This document shows, piece by piece, positions 58,301 to 64,000 of a DNA stretch of 64,000 nucleotides (positions are counted from its first letter, which is position 1; every line of letters starts with the position of its first letter). Source of the stretch: Acidobacteriota bacterium (GTDB taxonomy: Bacteria > Acidobacteriota > Terriglobia > Terriglobales > Acidobacteriaceae); the NCBI GenBank assembly GCA_018268915.1, contig JAFDVQ010000006.1, forward strand, positions 992,001-1,056,000, given 5' to 3'. The notes beneath the pieces are model-generated. The model was not told the DNA's origin. It saw only the letters and a program-made list of their open reading frames with translations, and searched no databases. The translations under genes and the position numbers were made by a program.

Positions 58301-58709
58301 TTTCGTTCAATTGACGCATATTAGTTGCACGAGGTTTCGTATGCAACAGGAACATAAGACCTTCGTAATATCCTAAGCTCCAGATCCTTAACCCTGAGCC
58401 GGATGTGACCTGCGCGATGGATTGTGCTTGCTGTGAAATGCATTTTTGGCGGCAAGCTGCTCATTATGAATAGTTTGTAAGGATATAGAGGGGGTCGCAT
58501 TAGGCGCTGCAGCGCGTGAGGGTAAGCACCCTGATGCGTTGTGCTGTTCAAATTGTTTCGCTCCCTCTGCGATAGCCCTCGCAGACTCGGTGCTGATGTC
58601 CTGAGTTCATTGGAACCCGAAGAGCTCGCTCTGCTCGTTCATTACCTCTACGCCCCCGTGGAGATTCCAATGGGTGGCCTTCTGTGTTCATGTGGATCGC
58701 CAGATCCAG
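58301..58709. other. Intergenic region upstream of the PadR unit
   Basis: The divergent gap between aroDE and padR. A 69-codon frame at 58541-58750 is open on the plus strand but has no ribosome site and no recognisable features. The promoter for padR is at its right end and is listed separately. No RNA gene was recognised. Confidence 0.45.
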
Positions 58710-58755
58710 TTGACAGAAATCTCGCCTGTCGGCATACTGGCATAGTTTAACTATG
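58710..58755 (+). promoter_or_regulatory. padR promoter with overlapping operator-like dyad
   Basis: A perfect -35 TTGACA (58710-58715), a 17-base spacer and a -10-like CATACT (58733-58738). Immediately after lies the dyad CATAGTT-T-AACTATG (58741-58755), which would cover the transcription start. This is the classical layout of an autoregulated repressor gene, and PadR proteins are usually autoregulatory. Binding is inferred. Confidence 0.65.
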
Positions 58756-58775
58756 TCAACGCCTGCGAGGAAAGA

Positions 58776-59141
58776 ATGGCAGCCCTGATAAGAGCTGGAA
58801 AAAATACGGCAATCGATCGCGACGAAATTCCGCCGGGAACTCTTTATCTTTTGATCTTGAAGACGCTCTCAGTCAGCGGACGGCTGCACGGCTACGAGAT
58901 CGCGGAAGGCATTCAGCGTGCTTCTGAAGATGTCCTTCAGGTGGAAGAGGGCTCCCTCTATCCAGCTCTGCAACGCATGCTCATCAAAGGCTGGGTCACA
59001 GCGGAGTGGGGCGTGACGGCGGGAAACCGAAGAGCCCGCTACTACACGCTTACAGCTTCCGGCCGTAAACAATTGCTGGCTGAGCTTGATCAATTTCAGC
59101 GTGTGATCGGGGCCGTTGCCCGCGTCGTTCAGACAGCGTGA
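58776..59141 (+). CDS. PadR family transcriptional regulator
   Basis: A 121-residue winged-helix protein: IPPGTLYLLILKTLSVSGRLHGYEIAEGIQRASEDVLQVEEGSLYPALQRMLIKGWVTAEWGVTAGNRRARYYTLTASGRKQLLAELDQFQRV. The HGYEI and EGSLYPAL motifs define the PadR family. It overlaps the following permease gene by 4 bp, so it most likely controls that transporter and itself through the dyad at its promoter. PadR-ADOP pairs are common in Acidobacteria. Confidence 0.93.
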   Translation: MAALIRAGKNTAIDRDEIPPGTLYLLILKTLSVSGRLHGYEIAEGIQRASEDVLQVEEGSLYPALQRMLIKGWVTAEWGVTAGNRRARYYTLTASGRKQLLAELDQFQRVIGAVARVVQTA

Positions 59142-61885
59142 GAACTGCGATGGAATGGATCAGGGAATCAGCTCGACGACTCAGAACGCTGCGGCGTCGT
59201 GACCAATTGGACAGCGATCTTGAGGAAGAAATCCAACTTCATCTTCACCTGCGTGAGCAGCAACTGATCGACAGAGGCATGTCCCCATCCGAAGCTCCGC
59301 ATGCAGCTCGACTGCGATTTGGAAACGCAACGCGCGTCAAGGAGAAGAGCCACATGGCCTGGTCGTCCGAGATACTTCATGATCTGGTGCAGGATGTTGC
59401 GTATGGCACACGCGCCTTATTGCGCAGCCCCGTGCTCACTACAGTTGCGATCATCTCACTGGCGCTCGGGATCGGTGCCAATACGGCAATCTTCAGCCTG
59501 CTTGATGCAGTGCTGCTGCGGTCTCTGCCAGTGCGTGACCCTGGCCAGCTGGTGCTTCTGGGCACAGGAAGCGATGACGGGATTGGGAACAGCATTGCTG
59601 ACAGCGAGCTGTATTCCTATCCTTTCTACCGCCAGCTTCAAAAGCGAAACAGTGTTTTCTCTGATGTGGCGGCAATCTTCAGCATGACAAACGATGTGCA
59701 CGGTTTCATCGTGAGCAAATCGGATCAGGTAAATTCCGAATCAGAGCTGATGCATGTTGTGCTGGTCTCCGGGTCCTATTTTCCTCTGCTCGGCGTCAAG
59801 GCTCAGTTCGGACGCGCGCTGGAAGAGAGCGATGACACTTCGCAGGGCGAACACCCTGTCGCTGTCATCAGCCAGAGCTTCTGGAAGAGGGCATTCGCGA
59901 GCGATCCGGACATTCTCGGCCGCAAGGTCAAACTCGGCTCTGCTTTCTTTACCGTTGTAGGCGTCGCGCCGGGGGAGTTCTTCGGCACAAAGGTTGGAGA
60001 GTCGCCTGATATCTGGGTGCCTGCCAGCATGACAAAGAGCGTTCCACCGGGTTGGGACTTCTACAACGGGAACTTCACTCAATGCATGAATATCATCGGA
60101 CGTCTCAAGCCGGGCGCCTCGATGGATGCGGCGACCTCCAACGTGAACCTCCTGCTCCAGCAGATTACGCGGGGCTTTTCAGACGCTGACCTGAGCGTGA
60201 AGAACATTCAGAAGCTCGACCGGGTAAAGGTCCCGCTCACTCCGGTTTCGACTGGCCTCTCATCCGTTCGTCGCGAGTTCTCTCAACCGTTGAAGATTCT
60301 TATGGGAGTAGTGGTGCTGGTATTGCTGATCGCCTGCGCCAACATCGGAAATCTCCTGCTCGCGCGATCCACATCTCGTGCTCGCGAGTTGTCGGTTCGC
60401 CAAGCGCTCGGTGCGCGTAGATCGCGCCTGGTTCGCCAGTTGTTGACAGAGAGTCTGCTTCTTGCGATGGCAGGAGGAGCAGCCGGCGTCGCGCTTGGGG
60501 CCGGTGCCGTCCATCTCCTTCTTCGCATGTCCTCTGATGGGCCTGACGCCATGTCGGTCGAAGCTGGACTGGATCTGCGCGTACTCGGCTTCACTTGTGC
60601 GGTCACCATTCTCACCGCACTTCTCTTTGGCACTGTGCCGGCATTTCGCGCTACCCGCCTTCGGTTGACTGACTCTCTGAAAGAAGGCCGTGCTTCAAGC
60701 AACACGAGCGCGAAAAATCCCCTGGCGAAAGCCCTGGTGATAGCGCAGGTTTCGCTGTCTCTCGTCTTGATGGTCGGTGCAGGGCTTTTCCTGCGGACCC
60801 TCGTAAACCTGAACTCCATTGATCCAGGATTCAACCGTCAGGGAGTACTTCGGCTCAACATTGACTCGCAGTCGACCGGAATGAAAGATAACGATCCTCG
60901 GCTTACCGCAATGTTCCAGGAGATAGAATCGCGTGTCAGCGCGATTCCCGGCGTAAAGGCTGCAAGCTTCTCGGCATTCACCTTCCGCGAGGGCAGTTGG
61001 AACGAAGCGATGCTGGTTCCAGGAATGCCTGGCAATGAAAATATCGGAGTTCACCAGAATGTAGTCGGCGACGGATACTTTGCCACGATGCAGATACCGC
61101 TATTGGCAGGAAGAACCTTCAACCGCAGCGATGTAGCCAACTCACAGCGTGTTGCCGTGATCAGTGAGCACATTGCCCAGACACTTTTTCCGCCGGGCAA
61201 TCCGATTGGCCGCCACTTCACCATCCACGATGACGGCAAGGACATTGACCACGAGGTGATCGGGATCGTCAAGGACGTGAAGTTTTCTGATCTTCGCGAG
61301 AAGACAAAGAACGTGAACTATCTCTCGTACAGGCAGCGATCGTGGGGATTCGGAGACTTCGAGGTGCGCTACAGCGGCGATTTCGATGCTATCTCTCACG
61401 CCGTCCAGCAAACGATTCACTCCATCAACCGCTCAGTGCCCATCATGAACGTGACAACTCTTGACGAGCAGGTGGCGCGTACCATGACCAATCAGAGATT
61501 GGTCGCCCAGCTTTCAACCTTCTTCGGCCTGCTTGCGGCATTTCTCTCATGCATCGGTATTTATGGTGTGATGTCGTACACCATGAGCCGGCGTACCAAT
61601 GAGATTGGGCTCCGCATTGCACTCGGAGCGGACCGCGGGAATGTGAGGTGGCTGGTCATGCGTGAGACTCTGCTATTGGTTTCGGGTGGGATTCTCGTCG
61701 GCATTCCGATCGCGATGGCAGGAAAGCGTCTAATCGAAAGTATGCTGTATGGCTTACAGGGGACAGAACTCGTCAGTCTGGCGCTGTCCGTTCTGTCGCT
61801 TCTCGCAGTTGCAGTTGTTGCTGGTTTCATACCGGCGCATCGCGCCTCGAAGGTTGATCCGATGGTTGCACTCCGCTACGAGTGA
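59138..61885 (+). CDS. ADOP-type MacB-like ABC transporter permease
   Basis: A protein of about 915 residues, a duplicated permease with no ATP-binding domain. An N-terminal helical ADOP segment (LRTLRRRDQLDSDLEEEIQLHLHLREQQLIDRGMSPSEAPHAARLRFGN) precedes the first helix VLTTVAIISLALGIGANTAIFSLLDAVLLRSLPV. Then come a MacB periplasmic domain, an FtsX membrane part (LKILMGVVVLVLLIACANIGNLLLARSTSRARELSVRQALGARR), a second periplasmic domain and a second FtsX part ending PAHRASKVDPMVALRYE. The ATPase must come from elsewhere. GTG 59138 overlaps the padR stop; ATG 59150 is an alternative. Export of peptides or drugs is assumed from MacB; the real substrate is unknown. Confidence 0.92.
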   Translation: MRTAMEWIRESARRLRTLRRRDQLDSDLEEEIQLHLHLREQQLIDRGMSPSEAPHAARLRFGNATRVKEKSHMAWSSEILHDLVQDVAYGTRALLRSPVLTTVAIISLALGIGANTAIFSLLDAVLLRSLPVRDPGQLVLLGTGSDDGIGNSIADSELYSYPFYRQLQKRNSVFSDVAAIFSMTNDVHGFIVSKSDQVNSESELMHVVLVSGSYFPLLGVKAQFGRALEESDDTSQGEHPVAVISQSFWKRAFASDPDILGRKVKLGSAFFTVVGVAPGEFFGTKVGESPDIWVPASMTKSVPPGWDFYNGNFTQCMNIIGRLKPGASMDAATSNVNLLLQQITRGFSDADLSVKNIQKLDRVKVPLTPVSTGLSSVRREFSQPLKILMGVVVLVLLIACANIGNLLLARSTSRARELSVRQALGARRSRLVRQLLTESLLLAMAGGAAGVALGAGAVHLLLRMSSDGPDAMSVEAGLDLRVLGFTCAVTILTALLFGTVPAFRATRLRLTDSLKEGRASSNTSAKNPLAKALVIAQVSLSLVLMVGAGLFLRTLVNLNSIDPGFNRQGVLRLNIDSQSTGMKDNDPRLTAMFQEIESRVSAIPGVKAASFSAFTFREGSWNEAMLVPGMPGNENIGVHQNVVGDGYFATMQIPLLAGRTFNRSDVANSQRVAVISEHIAQTLFPPGNPIGRHFTIHDDGKDIDHEVIGIVKDVKFSDLREKTKNVNYLSYRQRSWGFGDFEVRYSGDFDAISHAVQQTIHSINRSVPIMNVTTLDEQVARTMTNQRLVAQLSTFFGLLAAFLSCIGIYGVMSYTMSRRTNEIGLRIALGADRGNVRWLVMRETLLLVSGGILVGIPIAMAGKRLIESMLYGLQGTELVSLALSVLSLLAVAVVAGFIPAHRASKVDPMVALRYE

Positions 61886-61994
61886 TCTGTCGGCAAAGCT
61901 AACATCAGGTTTTCTTGGTCGCGCGTGCATTCCCCGCTCTCCTGCGATCGACCGAGTGCCATACTGACTCAACCGACGTTATGACCGACCACGA

Positions 61995-64000
61995 TCAATC
62001 TTCCCGGAGGGTGCGGGCAGGATCGATTTTGGCGATTCTGAGCGCAGGCACCGTAGCTGCAATCAAAGAGACAAGTGTAAGAGCTACGAACACGGTGGCG
62101 AGGCTCGGGATGTCATAGACACCGACGCCGTAGAGTACGCTCCGCATCACAGGAAGTACTCCAGCGCAGAGGGCTAGGCCGATAAGAAGCCCGGCGGCGG
62201 TAGCGCCGATGCCTGAGGCAGAGATCTGAGCAATTGCCTGGCGGAGGGTGGAGCCCAATGCGATTCGAATCCCAATGTCGCGCGTGCGCTGGGTGACGAG
62301 GCTGGCGACGAGCGCGAAGATTCCGATAGCGCTTAGAAGGAGTGCAAGTCCGGCCATTGTGGCGAGAAGCGCGACCTCAATGCGCTGCATGGAGAGGGCC
62401 TTGGCTTGAAGATCGTTCATGCGATAGAAGCCGGAGAAGGGCAGACCTGGCGCTACAGAGGAGAGCGCACGCTGCATTTGTTCGGTGAGGCCTTCGACGG
62501 GTGCAGAGGTGCGAACGACCCAGCTGGGCTGGAACCATACGTGGACCATCAGCATGGGCGCCGCGACCTGGGCAGCAGGGATGTATATTGTTTCCTCACT
62601 CTGGATCGGGGCAGTTGGATTGAGGCCGGAGCTGAGCTGTGTGTCGGAGACAACGCCAACGATCAGGGCGTTCTTAGCGAGAACAAGACCGACTGGATTG
62701 AGCCCCGGGAAGAACTTGCGCGCGAAAGTGGAGTTGATGATGACAACGGGACGGGCATTCGGACCGTCGGCATCGGTGAAGGCTCGGCCCCGGCTGATCG
62801 GCATCTGGAGCACGTCAAAAAACTGCGGCGTGACATACACCACATCGGCCCCGACATTTTTGCCGTTCTGCGGACCATCGTGAAGAAGAATGCCGTCGTT
62901 GAGTGTGCGTTCGTAGGGCAGCGTGAGTCCGACGGCTGCGGACTTTACGCCGGGAATGCGTTGCATGGCCGCGATGCTGTTTGTCATCAACCGCTGGAAG
63001 GCCGGCGCGTCTTTATAACGGGCGTCGTCGAGCGATGCCTTCGCGGTCATCACGCCATCGGGGTTGAAACCGGGCGGGAGCGTCTGGAGATGTATCAGGG
63101 TGCGGATAAGAAGGCCGGATCCAGCGAGAAGGACGACCGTGAGCGCGACTTCTCCTGCGATGAGAGCCTGGCGAATGCGCGTGGAGTGGCCGGATGCCGT
63201 TCCGCGGCTGGCGAGCGAAGAGCGAAGATCGACGCGCCGCGCTGAAAGCGCAGGAAGCATCCCGAAGAGCACGCTGGTGAAGAGCGTAACGATGGTTGTA
63301 AATGCGAGGACGCGTGCGTCAAGAGAGACTCCTGAGACGGGCAGGAAGTCTTCGGGAAGAAGCGAGAGAAGCCCGCGGAGAGCGAGGAATCCGATGCCAA
63401 CACCGGCCGCGCCACCGATGCACGCAAGAAGAAGATTCTCAATCCAGAGTTGGCGAAGGATTTGCCAGCGAGATGCACCGATGGCCAGGCGTGTGGCGAG
63501 CTCAGGCAGGCGGCGAGCCATACGAACAAGGGTGAGTCCGGCGAGGTTGGCGCATGCGATCAGGAGGATGAATCCTGCGGCAGCCATCAGCCCAATAGCT
63601 TGCGGACGCAATTCGGAGGTGACGCCTTTCTGGAACGGGACTGTATAGAAATGGATCTTTGCGCTGGGATTGCGAGATTCGATTTGCGAGATGCGCGCGG
63701 ACCACGCTCGATTGATTTCAGCGTCGGCTTGCTGCCAGGTTGCACCATCATTCAGCCGGAAAATGACTCCGAAGTTTGTGCCGTTGCCCTCGCCGTGAGG
63801 GCCAGGCTGCAGCGAGGTGTAGACGTCAGCATTGAGGGGAGTGATTGCGTTTTGTGGGAGGATGCCGATGACGGCGTAGGGCTCGCCTTTGAGTCGGATG
63901 GCGCTGCCGATGAGGCTACGGTCGGAGTTGAAGGTAGAGCGCCAGAGTTCGTAGCTGAGGATAGCGGCTTTTGGCCCGCTCGGAGCGTCTTCAGCCTGGG
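61995..64000 (-). CDS. ADOP-type MacB-like ABC transporter permease (5' part beyond window)
   Basis: The C-terminal 667 residues are present; the frame remains open to the window edge without a start. It begins inside the first periplasmic domain (SYELWRSTFNSDRSLIGSAIRLKGEPYAVIGILP), then the FtsX part GLMAAAGFILLIACANLAGLTLVRMARRLPELATRLAIGASRWQ, a second periplasmic domain, and the end RTRDIGIRIALGSTLRQAIAQ and VPALRIAKIDPARTLRED. It faces the PadR-linked permease tail to tail with 109 bp between stops. The two are paralogues but clearly diverged. Confidence 0.92.
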   Translation of the reverse strand, partial: QAEDAPSGPKAAILSYELWRSTFNSDRSLIGSAIRLKGEPYAVIGILPQNAITPLNADVYTSLQPGPHGEGNGTNFGVIFRLNDGATWQQADAEINRAWSARISQIESRNPSAKIHFYTVPFQKGVTSELRPQAIGLMAAAGFILLIACANLAGLTLVRMARRLPELATRLAIGASRWQILRQLWIENLLLACIGGAAGVGIGFLALRGLLSLLPEDFLPVSGVSLDARVLAFTTIVTLFTSVLFGMLPALSARRVDLRSSLASRGTASGHSTRIRQALIAGEVALTVVLLAGSGLLIRTLIHLQTLPPGFNPDGVMTAKASLDDARYKDAPAFQRLMTNSIAAMQRIPGVKSAAVGLTLPYERTLNDGILLHDGPQNGKNVGADVVYVTPQFFDVLQMPISRGRAFTDADGPNARPVVIINSTFARKFFPGLNPVGLVLAKNALIVGVVSDTQLSSGLNPTAPIQSEETIYIPAAQVAAPMLMVHVWFQPSWVVRTSAPVEGLTEQMQRALSSVAPGLPFSGFYRMNDLQAKALSMQRIEVALLATMAGLALLLSAIGIFALVASLVTQRTRDIGIRIALGSTLRQAIAQISASGIGATAAGLLIGLALCAGVLPVMRSVLYGVGVYDIPSLATVFVALTLVSLIAATVPALRIAKIDPARTLRED

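Noticed and set aside
58541..58750. 69-codon plus-strand frame before padR
   Set aside because: It overlaps the padR promoter and operator-like dyad, lacks a ribosome site and shows no family pattern.
1..64000. CRISPR array, prophage, insertion sequence or restriction-defence island
   Set aside because: No regularly spaced repeats, transposase, integrase, phage structural gene or Cas/restriction motif was seen; the EVE gene alone does not make a defence locus.

Overview
The window looks like a chromosomal segment of an Acidobacteriota bacterium, most likely class Terriglobia. This is an inference from gene content: an Oar-like TonB-dependent receptor with an N-terminal carboxypeptidase-regulatory domain, two 'ADOP'-type MacB-like permeases (one behind a PadR regulator), an acidobacterial-type short RpoZ, a rich set of single-copy core genes in small operons, and GC-rich intergenic hairpin repeats. 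There are no tRNA or rRNA genes, no CRISPR array, no phage genes and no transposase. The left edge cuts a TetR gene and the right edge cuts an ADOP permease.

Layout. 1-2.5 kb: a TetR regulator divergent from an alpha/beta hydrolase, then a PNPOx-fold protein. 2.5-7.9 kb (minus): rho with a small partner gene and terminator, rpoZ, comM, Mn-catalase. 8-11.4 kb (plus): serine dehydratase, CPBP protease, a 23-residue Lys/Ala peptide gene with its own strong promoter and terminator, rsmE. 11.5-16.7 kb: a sugar-acid pair (altronate dehydratase-like and a zinc dehydrogenase, divergent), aquaglyceroporin, OsmC and a purine nucleoside permease-like protein. 17-22.2 kb: TonB receptor, isoaspartyl peptidase, DinB protein. 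22.4-28.8 kb: rubrerythrin, CtpA protease, a SurA-like chaperone with a long basic tail, GNAT, YhaM-like exoribonuclease, EVE protein.

29.4-33.8 kb is a plus-strand block aroC, def, fmt, rsmB and a small tyrosine phosphatase. 33.8-40.3 kb is a long minus-strand run aroB-ubiE-CDF transporter-OsmC-PASTA-MFS-UPF0303, with several 4-bp overlaps. 40.7-47.4 kb holds a degenerate receiver, nadB, TerC, the tatB-tatC-M28 peptidase operon and nadA. 47.5-51.6 kb holds a DUF2203 gene broken by an exact 17-bp tandem duplication, an ornithine cyclodeaminase homologue and two lipoproteins. 51.6-54.6 kb is a three-gene type III polyketide cluster (synthase, methyltransferase, flavoprotein). 54.7-58.3 kb holds an arylsulfotransferase-like lipoprotein and an AroD-AroE fusion. 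58.7-64 kb holds the PadR/ADOP unit and a convergent, truncated second ADOP permease.

Functional themes: shikimate pathway enzymes (AroB, AroC, AroDE), de novo NAD synthesis (NadA, NadB), protein N-terminus formylation and deformylation (Fmt, Def), envelope protein traffic (Tat, SurA-like, CtpA), peroxide defence (Mn-catalase, rubrerythrin, two OsmC proteins) and a small secondary-metabolite operon. Most genes are ordinary. The points most worth a second look are the Lys/Ala microprotein unit, the DUF2203 duplication, the polyketide operon, the SurA-like tail, the hairpin abutting the nadB start, and the dyads at the TetR and PadR promoters. All calls come from reading the sequence; no database search was run.
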